Shown: one piece after another, positions 26,001-37,632 of the stretch | Layout of the letters: each line of letters opens with the position of its first letter | How positions within the stretch are numbered: position 1 is the first letter of the stretch | DNA from: Homarus americanus | Lineage: Eukaryota; Arthropoda; Malacostraca; Decapoda; Nephropidae | Direction: 5' to 3' | DNA: 64,000 nucleotides | NCBI RefSeq assembly: GCF_018991925.1 | Contig: NW_024725521.1 | Coordinates: forward strand, 496,001 to 560,000 | Notes under the pieces: generated by a model | Seen by the model: only the letters and a program-made list of their open reading frames with translations | Database searches by the model: none | Told to the model about the DNA's origin: nothing | Translations under genes and position numbers: made by a program

Positions 26001-26985
26001 CAGTAATATATACTGTATACATATACAGTAAAGTAATGTAAATTGTATAAAAATTCCCGAAAATGTTCTCAGACACATGCACATATGCACATAATTCACT
26101 GGTTCTACATGTTCATTAATTTCGGAGAAAGCCAATACATACCTTGATGAGATAATGTTAAATACTGTAATGTATAGCTATAAGCCGGTCCTCTTCAGCA
26201 AAAGTCAACTAAATCAACAACATACCCAGAAGACACACCACTAACACATGAACAGTATATTAAATCACTGGATCACAACACATGATAATGAAATTCAGAT
26301 TCAGAAGGAGAATGTTGATGTAGAGCTGAGACCAAGAAGGTGGCCGGGTGGTATTGTAGTACTGTAGTGAGAAACAGTTGTACTGTACCGAGGTGAAGTT
26401 CAATGCCACCACAGCACACACAGCTACTTATATGGCTTCAGCATACCTGATACACTTTCCCAAGACCCATCTCTATCCTCTCTATATGATATTAGGTCTT
26501 ATAAGCAAGTAAATGTTGTGCGCTGTCCATCAAAAATTTCTTCATCAAGCTGTACCTGATGAGACAACCATACAGTAATATTTGTTACATCCAGTACGAA
26601 TAACAACATACACAGGGACCAATCTAAATGAATAAACTTCCAAGAGAATACTGTAACATGAAAATAACCTTAACTCTATGAAAAATGCAACGAAAAATAA
26701 TGGGAGACAGTTTCTATTGTTAGTAGTATCAATTGTACAATTACAAAGAAAAAAGTACTACAATGTATAGTAATTGTACAGTGCAAATCACTTGTATTTT
26801 GCACCAGCATACTAAAGACATTAACTATTCTCAGTGAGTGAGTGAGTGACATTTGCAGTAAGGTGGTGTCAAGGACTGTGTAAAATACAAAGCTATTAGC
26901 TCAAAATATACTTTGTGTAAAAAGAGGCGAGTGACACAGTGCCTCACAAACCAGGCATCAGACAGTGGATTATTGTCACTGGGCT
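23100..26985. other. AT-rich intergenic DNA with TACTGTACTGTA clusters
   Basis: There are many short ACTGTACTGTA or TACAGTACAGTA clusters (23569, 23638, 24180, 24345, 24711). One open frame at 24427-24620 follows a good acceptor-like sequence (TTTTTGTTTAG) and begins GNKAIMQPADENFLNTTWYR, but I cannot assign it. Segments near 25325 and 29640 share CTTGCCAACAGTG and may be an old dispersed repeat. Confidence 0.45.
23480..23573. mobile_element. Half of a Tigger-type element end (CGACTTACGAC family)
   Basis: Repeated CGACTTCCGACCATTT units lead into GTCTTAAGTCGGGGAGGAGC followed by TG and TA. Read inward this resembles the end at 48450-48500 (CAGCTACTCCTCGACTTACG). Only one end is recognisable. 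Confidence 0.45.
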
Positions 26986-26991
26986 CAGGTT

Positions 26992-27640
26992 TTAATTTTG
27001 TTTATCCATCTGTCTCTGCCTTCCCCTGGCACTCCTACCCTCAACTTTGCCCATTAATATTTCTGTTATCCCATCATCCCTAACTAGATGACCAAAATAT
27101 CCATTATTTTTTCTTTTTCTGTACATTTCAATTATTTCTCTTGAAGATTTTGCTACCGGTAACCTTAGTCCTATTCTGTAATGTACTTCATTTGTTTTCC
27201 TGTTAATATAACTAATTCTTAACATTTGCATATAACACCACATTTCAAAGGCCTCTTAAGATCTTTCTGGCGTCTGCTTTAAGTGACCACGTTTCTGACC
27301 CATACAACAGTTCTAGCCATATAACGCCATTCAGCAGTTTTTTCTCAAATTGAAGTTAATGTCCCTTTATTATTAAGTCTTTTAGATTATTAAATGCTAT
27401 TTTACTTGACCTATTCCCGTTATGAATGCTTTTGCATATCTACCATCACTAGTAATGTTACTTCCTATATACACAAAATTTCCACTTATTTCAGTTCCCT
27501 TTTGCCTACCATAATTTTCATTTTAGAACTTATTTCCAATTTGGAAACAACAATTAGTTTCGTCATTACAACATTAACCCTTAGTCCATGTTCTTTATCC
27601 TTTTCTTCTAATCTATTAACAACTTTCTGGCAAGATTAGC
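26992..27640 (-). pseudogene. RTE-type LINE reverse transcriptase C-terminal relic
   Basis: Reading from 27640 downward, the minus strand shows NRLEEKDKEHGLRVNV, MTKLIVVSKLE, NFVYIGSNITSDGRYAKA, then LLYGSETWSLKADARKIL, MWCYMQMLRISYINRKTNEV, FGHLVRDDG and GKVEGRSARGRQR. This order is characteristic of the thumb and connection region of RTE-like LINE proteins. Several stops and a frameshift near 27245 break it, so it is dead. Confidence 0.75.
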
Positions 27641-27715
27641 TATCCTAATGCTAACTTAAACTAATTTAACCTAGCCCACACCAAGTTGCAGTGGGATGTT
27701 TATCATCAGGTGAAA
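27640..27715. mobile_element. Short foldback element, copy 3 (left end eroded)
   Basis: The interior CTATCCTAATGCTAAC and the right end GTTTATCATCAGGTGAAATA then AGCC match the family. It adjoins the RTE relic ending at 27640. Confidence 0.5.
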
Positions 27716-27719
27716 TAAG

Positions 27720-28860
27720 CCGAATCCCTACATAAACTGAACTACTTTTTACAATAGACAAAATGAGCCACTCTTAACAATTTTAACTACATATTCACAG
27801 TATTTTTGTTCAGTTAGGATGATTTGATTAGTTCAATTTACCTATTTAAAGATAAGTGCAAGTTACCACAGCCGTCACAAAAAGCACATGCCACAATACT
27901 GCCCATGAAAATAATAATACTGTACTGTATGTTTCCCTTTTTCTTCAGTCCTGCCCACTTTAACTATGAGACAATATGGATACTTGGTCTCTCCCAGTAC
28001 TATAAGGTTAAACAATAACAAGATACTGTAACATTTTTAGTAACCATACAGAAAGTAACCGAGAGAAAGAAGAAATGGCTGTGGTCTGAAACGTTATGCT
28101 GCAGGTTAAAAATAGGTGTCAACAGAACGAGACATGTGATGTAACTTACCAGATCGAGTCTGAACACACCAAACCAATGTTATAGATATTACTAAGTACA
28201 CCGCCGGGATATCCTACAGTTACAGTATTCCCAAATTTCCAATGGATACTAATTTTGAAAATTTATTTTTCATTGTACGAGTATACGAGTAGTAACATAT
28301 GTCTTCAGACTATTATAAAACACGTCACTTGTTTGCAGTTGCTGATGTCAACAGCAACAGTGGCACCGGTGCCACACTGCCTGACACTGTCATCACTATT
28401 CTTCACTAAGGTTGTAACCAGTGAACACATTTCTACGTATCTAATAATATATAATCAAGCAAACAAAGCATAAGAGAACTCACAGAAATCATAATGCCAT
28501 TGTTGAAAAGCTACGATGGGAGAGCAACAAAAATTCGGCTGCTGCCGTGTTATCAATAAGTCGCCACCGCCATCTGTTGCCACACTGTGTCATTAGACTC
28601 ACTACTGAGGCTCGCCTCGCCTCACAATACCCTAACCCAACCTACATAACATGGGAGTTATGTTTCACTGTTTCTTTTGTCGCTATAATTAATTCAGCTG
28701 GGGCTAATTTTATCCACACATAAACGTATTTACAAAAAAAGTACTTCACTGAGTTGGAGAGTAATTTCTTCGTAAAAATAATCGTATGTGGATAACAATA
28801 ATTGTCCTAAGGTAACTGCCATGACATTACATCAGAAAATCCAATTTTAATTATTCTGAA
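27720..28860. other. Intergenic stretch, nothing recognised
   Basis: AT-rich sequence with short open frames only. The GC-richer part at 28340-28640 shows no supported exon. Confidence 0.4.
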
Positions 28861-28941
28861 ATATGATTATTGTTTCCTACATATGGGGTTCGGGATTTAG
28901 TGTGTGGAATGGAAGCCCAGCAAACAATTCATCGTTATTTA

Positions 28942-29274
28942 TCAGGGGCGGATCCAGGAATATCATAAGAGGGGGTCCAAGAAGTTTTGGGTGGGGGAAT
29001 ATGGCGAGTGCAGGGAGCCTTCACAGCTGGGAGTTGTTTTTTATAGGAGAGGGGCCGCTGTAAGTCCCCCGATTTTTTTAATCTGATCAATATCCTGGGC
29101 ATTTTGAGGCCATTTTGAAACCAAGCGCACTTGATATGAGGAGATATTCTGAAGTCAGTAGTAAATATTTTTTTACAATACAAAAATGCCCGAGTACAAT
29201 ACTGCATTAAGGAAAAAGTATTGTAATTTTCTGGTGAAACGGGGGGGGGGGGCGGACACCCCAGGATCCGCTCT
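28942..29274. mobile_element. MITE with GGCGGATCC-type terminal repeats
   Basis: The left end CAGGGGCGGATCCAGGA and the right end (inward CAAGAGCGGATCCTGG) form short inverted termini, with subterminal G-runs (AGAGGGGGTCC and a G-run at about 29240). Non-autonomous hAT-like elements in many animals have CAG-x-GGCGGATCC-like ends. No clear 8-bp target duplication survives. It interrupts or abuts a reverse-transcriptase relic. Confidence 0.5.
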
Positions 29275-29470
29275 TGATTAATACCTTTTCTTAGTCCCAT
29301 TGGGACATGATAAGCCTCCTTACTGGTACGACCCTTACACTTCGTGACATAATGATATATTGTATGCGTTTGAAGCTGACAGAGATCTTTGTGTACCTTT
29401 TCACAGCCCATTTTGTTCTTAATTTTCCTGAATAGCTTGACATCGTCCGCAACATTGTATGTTAACGTTA
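29275..29470 (-). pseudogene. LINE reverse transcriptase fragment with ADD motif
   Basis: The minus strand reads NVADDVKLFRKIKNKMGCEK then VHKDLCQLQ, resembling reverse-transcriptase motif C of jockey/CR1-like elements (ADDxKLFRxI, then DLxxLQ). It is followed by TKCKGRTS and YHVPMG. Flanking domains are absent. It ends at the MITE at 28942-29274. Confidence 0.5.
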
Positions 29471-30264
29471 TATAACGTAAAATGTTAAATTAAGGTTAGG
29501 TTAAGGTTATGTTAGGTTAACTTCAAGTTCTGTTAACGTTACAATTGGTTAAATGTCAACTTAAGGGGATTTTAAGGCAATGTCAGCAGGTAAAGTTAAG
29601 TTAAGTTCAGATACATTCAGGAGCCAGTTCATGTCCAGTACTTGCCAACAGTGCGTAATAGAGACGTGACCGATCGCCCAAGCGGCTAACGAGCTCTCCT
29701 GACCATCGAAATTTCTGCCCGACGGAAAACAAAAGTTGCAGTAATATTCTAATTATAATGTTTTAGCTATGAAGAAGGTTCGATTTCAAATGGAACACAA
29801 TAAGCACTATATCAGTGTTTGATTACCTTGGTGAGATGATTGAGATTTAGTATTAATTACTGACTCTCATTATAAACTATTTAAATGTAATATATACACT
29901 ACAAGTATTTTTTATGGATAAATAACTGAAATATTAAACAAAAAATGAAGAAAGAATACATATTTGATTTTATTTTTTCCCTAAAATCGAACACTGTCTG
30001 TCAGCTGACCTGTAACAGAAACTCGACTTCACAAAATGTGTATGATAACTACCAATAATTTACTACGCTATTGCATGATATAGAGAATGAACTAATAAAA
30101 AACACTAGTTCTTTTGGTTTCTTTATATTCTTAAAATATCTTGATTTAATCAAAATTTGGCAAATATTTGTTCAGTAAATACGAAAATAAGTAACTATTG
30201 ATCTTGACGGGGTATAGTCAACGGTCCAGGTCACTTGTAAACAAGTCCCGGAGAAGAAGTCAAG

Positions 30265-33200
30265 ATGTCAGGGAAAGACAAAATTAACATTTTCCCCTCT
30301 AGAGGGTAAGTTATGGTATATAATACTCAGGGAACAAGTGCTTACTTTTCAGATTTAACCTCCGGAAGCAGTTAGAAATTAGATGTTGAAAAATTAAGTC
30401 TGATGCATCCAATGGACGTATTGTAGTGTAGAGCTCCCACAACTATATAGTGTTTCGCTATAGAACTTCCTCCATTATGCTGCAATGTAAAGAAAGTAAT
30501 GGTGAAAACCACACTAAGGTTAAGGAAGAGTTAATCTTAGTTTATTTTGTAAAACATAATTTCAAGTAGGTAATGCCTTGTTATAAGTTGGCAGGAGAGA
30601 AAGGTTAAGTGATAAACACGAAGTAATAGTTAAGGCAGTGGATATTTTGCCGTGAGTGTGCTCTAATTGGCTAATCGTACATTGCTGGCAAACAATGAGA
30701 GAACGGTGCCACTATAGCGTGCGGTCTACCGGGACATTTACACTATAGTGTGCGGTCTACCTGGGATATCTACACTGCAGGCTGCAATTTAGTATTGATA
30801 TATAGTACATTTTATGATAAAAAAAACAAAATAGTAATACATATTTTTTTAATGATAATCATATAAACAAAACATATAAAGATGTTGAATAATAGCATAA
30901 TATTAATGACATAAACTTCGTATCATATTCTTTGTAAATGATACACCTAACCTAAACTAACCTCCTTTTATAAGGTTGGTTAGGGTCCTGGTGTTCAGGT
31001 AGTCAGGTCAGGTCAGGTCCGTAGACTACGGATATTGTGGTAGACCGCACGCTATAGCAGCACCGAGAGAACTATATTTGTCTGTGACTGGCGGCATTTG
31101 GCATTTATTTTTCCGTGAGTCGATCGTTGTGTAGCTGTAAACATAACTAACCATATTTCTGTTGTGCATAGAAACTTGTACAGTAATTATAAAAGAGGCA
31201 ACATTTACTAGAACCTGACCCAACCAACCAAAGATACCAAGCTAACCTGACCTAACTTTCTAGCCAGGGTGCAGATACCCCCCGTCATATTAAACAGAAA
31301 GTATTTGGCTAATCAGAACGTACTCACGGTAAAATAGTGTTAGTAGGAACTTGGCCAGTCACGGCAAAACATCCACTTCGAATAGTTAAACTATCCGTGT
31401 TACTAACCTTCTTACTGTATGTCTAAAGATGTTGATTTGTAGCCCTAAATCTCCATGTTATACCGCAAGGATGTTTTATACTACCTGAAATGTTGTGGCC
31501 AAAACAAATAACCCAACTACAGTACAGCAAATTGTTCCTGCAGATTAGCATCAGAATTAGATAGTGTAAAAGTCTACCCATACCATACAACAAAGGATAC
31601 TGTATCTTATTTATGACGGGTGTGTATCCCTGGGCTGGTGATGTTTTACTCTGTCACAGCTTCGGATGACAGGTTTGCTGATATTCTTCTACTATGGTTC
31701 ATGCACAGAATAAATAAATTACTGTAGATACAGATCTTGTTGTTTGAAGACCATGGACCATCTAATACTCATAAGTTGTAGAAGGCACGTCTGTTAACTT
31801 TGGTGTCGTGTGTAGCTCTTCTGAGCGTGGCAACAGTGTCTCCGCATGACGTCCTTAATCAGTTGCGTGACTGTTTGCCTGAAAAAAAAACTGAGGCATT
31901 ATATGTTTTTCTCCTAAACAACAAAACTCAAATTGTTTATATTTGGTAGTTTCTATTAACGTCTGGTAAATACTGTAACATATTTCCAGGGCCCAGACGA
32001 CCATGAAGGCACGTCTGGCGGGAGCTGTGAAGGGCCACTCACTCCTGAAAAAGAAGGCTGAAGCTCTTCAGATGCGCTTCAGACAGATTCTAGCCAAAAT
32101 TGTTGAGGTAGGCTATACTGTACTGTTTATATATCAGTTATTTGCTTATAAAGTCTTAATTTTGAGGTGATTTTTTAATACATCAGGTTTGTTCCCTGAT
32201 ACTGTGGACTGTAGTGTGGTTGTGGCTACTGACTTGAGTCTACTGTAGTTGTCACTTTAATTTGGCTTGGTTGATTCTCTCATATTTTAAATCTCATACA
32301 CAAGCCCTCACACACTCCCTGGCTGTGGTACATTCATGTGGAGGCATCTGTACATTAGGCAGTGTTGACTAGTGGCTGCTCTGGGAACTGATTGCTTTAA
32401 CAGTGTAACACCTAATGAAAGTACCTTCTGATTTTATTATTTTAATGTTTTATCATTATGCTGTTTATTATAATATTATGTCTTTGGATGATGAGGCTTT
32501 AATGAGAGCTGGTTTATTATGTTTTTATTTTAGACTTACCAGTATATGGTTCAGACTTGAAAAAAAAAACATATAATATACTGTATATGCATGTATGGCT
32601 TTTATCAATCTGTGCGTTGCTTGTTTTGCAGATGATGTGACCCTCTTATGACTGATTTGGGAATTACTCTTTGGAATTTATAAGGGATCTTTGTGCCCAA
32701 ATAGTATCTTAAAAGTACTTTAACCTATTTCCTTCATATTTGTAATGCCAAAAAAGTATCTTCTTCATTTGTAGACCCTGCAGGTAAAACCTGCAGTACA
32801 GTACAGTATTCCTACTCATAATTAACCTGCTGATTTGTAATCCAGTAACTGTGTACCACTTCAAAAATTTAGTTAGAGTTATCTTGATTCCAAATTCTAG
32901 TTATCAATATTGTAGCTGCTGTATAATTGCATAACTTCATTACATAATAGTTTTGCTTTTCATTTGATAACTTACATCTCTGACATTATGTACAGTGCCC
33001 AAGGAAAATATTTAAATGTGATGTAATGTTTTAACCTCACCAGACTAAAGTCCTCATGGGTGATGTCATGAAGGATGCTGCATTTTCACTGGCAGAGGCC
33101 AAGTTTGCATCTGGTGACTTCAACCAAAGTGTGCTACAGAATGTGACAAAAGCCCGCATCAAGATCAGAAGCAGGATGGACAATGTTGCAGGTGAGTGTT

Positions 33201-35703
33201 TGACTCCTGTAGATCCAAAAATTAATCTAGCATTTTTTTTTTTAATTCATATTACTGTATAAGTTTTATTTAATCACTTGCTGTATTGTACTCTTGTATG
33301 AAATTGGGTAGGATGACAGAGACCTCAAAATGTCATGTCTTATTAAACTGTGTACTTTAACAATCCAGAAATGTAATAGCCTTAAATTAGTTTATTGAGT
33401 AATTTTACCAATGTAACTTTACCAATTTCCCCAATACAGGAATCCCTCTCTATACAAATGGGTTAGATTTCTGTGAAAAATAGGGTTTGGTTCCTATTGA
33501 CAAGAAAACTCCATTGTTATACCCAAAAAACATGAAATCAGTTCATGAGCAAAATACCTACCTACCTAACTAATGATAGATAGTACATAAGTACTGTACT
33601 GTAATTTACTACTTAACACATTAAAAACATGAATGAAATACTATAGATGAAAATATGCAGCTAAAACCATTAAGGAAAAGTTAAGTGAAAGTTTAACATG
33701 CTGGCTCTATGGTGGTCAAGTAACCATAGCAATGTAGCCCAACTGGGACGCTGCTTGTGCTGACCCTTAGGAATGGGGCTTCCACACTATTCCCCCCCTC
33801 CCACACAGAGAAATGTTTACAGTATTCCCTCTATATTTTTTACCGTATAATATTTGTTTCTTTTATTTTTTATAATTTTTTTGCACATTCTGTATATACA
33901 GTATGCAGGATTGTGTGTACATGTAACCAAGTAAAAAAAAATATATATATACATATATATATATAAATATATATAAACATACTGTATAAGAAAGTTATGC
34001 ACATCTACCCTAAATTGCAAGATGAGTAATATCCATAGCATAGCTCATGCCTCAGCCTTATAGGTAAGAGGGCTAGCAGGATGTGGTCGCCCCTGCTGAC
34101 TTCCGGGGTGCATGATTTTAATTTTTGCCGGGACCCAAATTTGTATAAGCAAAGGAAGCTTTTGTAACATGAAAAAAAGGTGGTAATTTAGGCAATTCGG
34201 ATTAGCGAATTTATATCTCGAGCATTCGTATAGCGAGGGATACCTGTGCTGTACTGCATTTTTTCAACTATTGACTACAGGTAATGCTATACTGTACTCA
34301 AAACAATATTTTTTTAAGTTCTCAGCTTGGCAATAATGAACTAATTCCTCTAGGTACCAACCTACCGGTTTTTGAAAGCTTTGAGGATGGAGCAGACACC
34401 TATGAGTTGACTGGACTTTCCCGTGGTGGTCAACAGATGGCAAAGCTTAAAATCAATTACAAACGTGCCATTGAGCTGTTGGTAGAGTTGGCATCACTTC
34501 AGGCTTCATTTGTAACTCTTGACATTGTAGTCAAGATTACTAACCGCCGAGTAAATGCCATAGAACATGGTAAGTGCACAAGAACTTTAAAATATAGAGT
34601 TGAGGATGCTGGTGAATTCATAGTAGCACTGTACTGTATAGTGGTTCTGCCAACAAATTTTAAAGTTTTTGTTTGTATCTGCAGTTATCTTCTGAGGGAT
34701 ATACCAGTCTCCCACCTTTAGGCAAGAATTGACAAACATGTTTTTCAGTTTTAAATGTTTTTTCATCAAGCAGCTTAAGACAGTAGTAATAAGTCATGAG
34801 ATACTGCCTTGATTGGCTTTCAGTGATCTGCATACAGTATTCATATTTCTCTCTCTACAAAATAAATGCATTTCTGAAGAGAAAAATATATACCTCTAAA
34901 TTATGTAGTTATTTAATTATAGACAACTGTTGTATGGAGATACAGGAATATTCTTGTAGGGAAAAATCTGTCCCTATGACAAAATAAAGCTACTGTTCAC
35001 TAAAAAATGCACCAGATATAGCTATCAAATATTGTTATTTTATATTAAAAAAAATGTGTGTATAGGAGTAAAATGTAGGGAAATACTATTGAGTGATCAC
35101 AAGCTGTCTGTCTCATGTACAGTACAAGTTTTTATTTCATATAGTACTTTAAATCTAATTTCATCACACTTAACTTTTTCTAGACATGTTACCTTGTAGT
35201 GAAAAGGTGAAATAATGGACTTTAATCAGCTTTTTTGCACTTAATTTAAGCATTGCATTACAGTATAGCCTTTTTTTTTTTAACAAAAAAGAACTTTCAT
35301 AAAAAGAGGGATTACTTTAAAGTAATGTACTACTTGGTAAATTTTGTGATCACATATAAGAACATCTATAGTATGATGTTATAAATCACCCATTTGTCAT
35401 ATAGTAGATGTGGTTGTTATCAACACTGTACTATTTTATTATTTATTTTGTAATTAACTTTGCTGTTGCTCCACAGTTATTATTCCACGTTATGAACGCA
35501 CACTGGCATACATCATTACTGAACTTGACGAGTTGGAACGTGAAGAGTTTTATCGCCTGAAAAAGATCCAAGAAAAGAAGAAGAAAATCAGAGACAAGGC
35601 AGAGGAGGAGAGGTTAGCTTTGAAGAGAGCTGGTAAGATAAGAGAAGCACGGGAGAGAGGAGATATTTTTAAAGGCACGGATGAAGATGATCTTCTTTTC
35701 TAA
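30265..35703 (+). CDS. ATP6V1D: V-type proton ATPase subunit D, 5 coding exons, complete
   Basis: Subunit D of the V1 sector, the central rotor shaft that couples ATP hydrolysis in the A3B3 head to proton pumping through the membrane ring in endomembranes and plasma membrane. Coding exons 30265-30305, 31990-32107, 33044-33191, 34354-34569 and 35477-35703 join in frame with GT-AG introns (phases 2, 0, 1, 1) to 249 aa, close to the usual length of about 247. Family landmarks are [13 protein letters not shown] at the start, [18 protein letters not shown] in exon 2, [15 protein letters not shown] in exon 3, [16 protein letters not shown] and [11 protein letters not shown] in exon 4, and [19 protein letters not shown] then EDDLLF at the end. 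The N- and C-terminal helices form the expected coiled coil. The ATG at 30265 is the conserved family start. No disruption is seen. Introns 1 and 3 contain mobile elements. The gene converges with NOL9 on the other strand. Confidence 0.96.
30705..31064. mobile_element. 360-bp hAT-like non-autonomous element in ATP6V1D intron 1
   Basis: Terminal inverted repeats of 26 bp at 30705-30730 and 31039-31064 (inner part CTATAGCGTGCGGTCTACC) differ at two positions. The element is flanked by a perfect 8-bp direct duplication GAGAGAAC at 30697-30704 and 31065-31072. An internal partial copy of the terminus lies near 30741. There is no coding capacity. An 8-bp target duplication is the hallmark of the hAT group, which is the basis of the assignment; P-like elements are an alternative. 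Confidence 0.8.
33437..34246. mobile_element. 810-bp Tigger-type MITE in ATP6V1D intron 3
   Basis: The left end reads CAGGAATCCCTCTCTATAC after a TA; the right end, read inward, is CAGGTATCCCTCGCTATACG, with TG where a second TA is expected. The stretch around 33562-33645 (ATGATAGATAGTACATAA, then ACACATTAAAAACAT) closely matches 37751-37815 beside the Tigger transposase relic, so this looks like an internally deleted relative. No transposase is encoded. A short AT-rich microsatellite lies at about 33938-33975. Confidence 0.72.
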
Positions 35704-37630
35704 GGAGAGAATTTATCAAGCATGTACAGAGAAAACACTTGTTGTTTTGTATGGGTAGTAGAAACTTAAGAATGAAAAAATCAGGTACCCTGTAACTGGT
35801 TTTATCTTCTTTTCATTAAAGGGAAACTTAGAAGTATGAGATGGCAAATATTGTCTCCATGTGTACAGTATAATGTATCTAAACTCTTATTGTGGTAAGA
35901 AATGTGTGGTTTGTATTTAATGTAAATCTATTTCAAATGCATTTATTTGTAGTAGTTCAAAGAGGTTTTCCATAATAATTGGTTGAATGGTTGTAAATGG
36001 CCCTTTAGTGCTAAATTTTATGAATATTTTGTGTATTCAATATTATTCCTGTAATGAGATAAAAGATTACATTCCATCACTTGAGTAGTTTTATTGTAAT
36101 ATACTAATTGCTGAGGTAACTGCTTGCATTGTATCAATACAAACTTGTATAGTAATGTGAACCCAGTCTGTAGAAAAACAAATTAATACTGTGTGACAAG
36201 CATTGTAACAAAGCCCATCTCTGGCTTTGATTATTGTAGCACACATGGTACATCTTGATTGCCATGGACTAGCCATTACTAATGGGTGAGGAGCTTACAC
36301 TGCTTTGTGGCAATTGTCAGAAACCTCCACAAAAATTCAAGGCAAATACAAAACATGGAAGATTTAAATTGGACCCACAAAAAAAATATCAACAGTTGCA
36401 GGACATGCACACCAGGGGTTAAAGGACTGTACAGTATTGAAACTTGAATATTTTAACACAGTAATTCATGATATTTCCATTAGCTAGGATTCTCATCCTT
36501 GTACTGCATAAAAGATTTTATACAAATTAAAATGGATTTGGGAATTAGCCATGACTCTTGGACCAAACCTATTATAAACCTGGAAAAATCACTGACCCAA
36601 ATGTTTTGTGTAATGAACATCATGTATGTATCACTGAAGATAAAGAAAGGAAAATTATCGATGATTATGAACAGAACACAGTCTTTGAAACACCAGTGGC
36701 TTTACTTTTGACTCTGCATGAATACTCAAATACTAGAAAATTATTTTTAAGTTCTATGGAATTAAATGATTATAACTTCTCTAATACTCTTGGATTATCA
36801 TTTTAAATGTTTACCTTAATTTTTTGTTTCCAATCAAAGACTGGTAATGTAAATGCTGTTGACAACACAACTGTATATATTACTTTAATAAATGTACAAA
36901 ATATATGTCGAGTACTCCATGGATCCTATACAATTTAATTTTTATTTTGACACTGCAAGTTGAATGTACAGGTATTCACAGATTAGAGGCAGGGTAGACA
37001 TACCCTACGTAATTTACTTGATCTCTTTAACTTTGTTACATGCACACGCGTGTTATGATCTTCCAAGATTGCATCATCATATCTCAGAATATTGTGAGTT
37101 ATTGCACATCACTTTTTTATAGTAGTGACAATGCAGGAAAAGCATTTGGGTAACGACCACCACAAAACTGATTTAAGCACATTGCATAGCAGTAAATGAT
37201 GTTAATGTTTTAACTTCGTAAAACTAATCGTGCTCTGGCATTATTTTTCATCGAAAGTATTTATTTATTTTTTTAATGTGTATTTCTCCCAAATGATTGC
37301 TCTACAATACTATTATACAAACGAAGTTGAATCTAACACCAACATATGAAAATACAAGTGGTTATCATAAAGGAGCAGGTAGCGTCTGTAACATTGTAGA
37401 TCCTTGTGGCACTGATACTTGCAGGCCCACAGGGGGTTTATCCCTACACCTCACATCCACCACAATTGTGCAGCAGGGAAAACAATGGCACACATTTTGA
37501 AACGAACTATAAAAGACAAGTGATAAATAGAATTTTGGAGAGTTTCTGAAGTCGACGATATTTTTGTCATCAGAACAGTAACAGGTTCATTGCAACATTG
37601 GCTTGCCAAAGTGTTAATATAATAAAGTAG
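35704..37630 (+). other. ATP6V1D 3' UTR and downstream DNA
   Basis: An ATTAAA at 35816 and an AATAAA at about 36886 are candidate polyadenylation signals. An open frame at 36558-36806 (containing NVLCNEHHVCITEDKERK) is not recognised and may lie in the 3' UTR or be chance. Confidence 0.4.
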
Positions 37631-37632
37631 TA

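Noticed and set aside
34284..34353. Upstream extension of ATP6V1D exon 4 as coding sequence
   Set aside because: The family sequence begins after the CTCTAG acceptor at 34353; the upstream frame is intron read-through.
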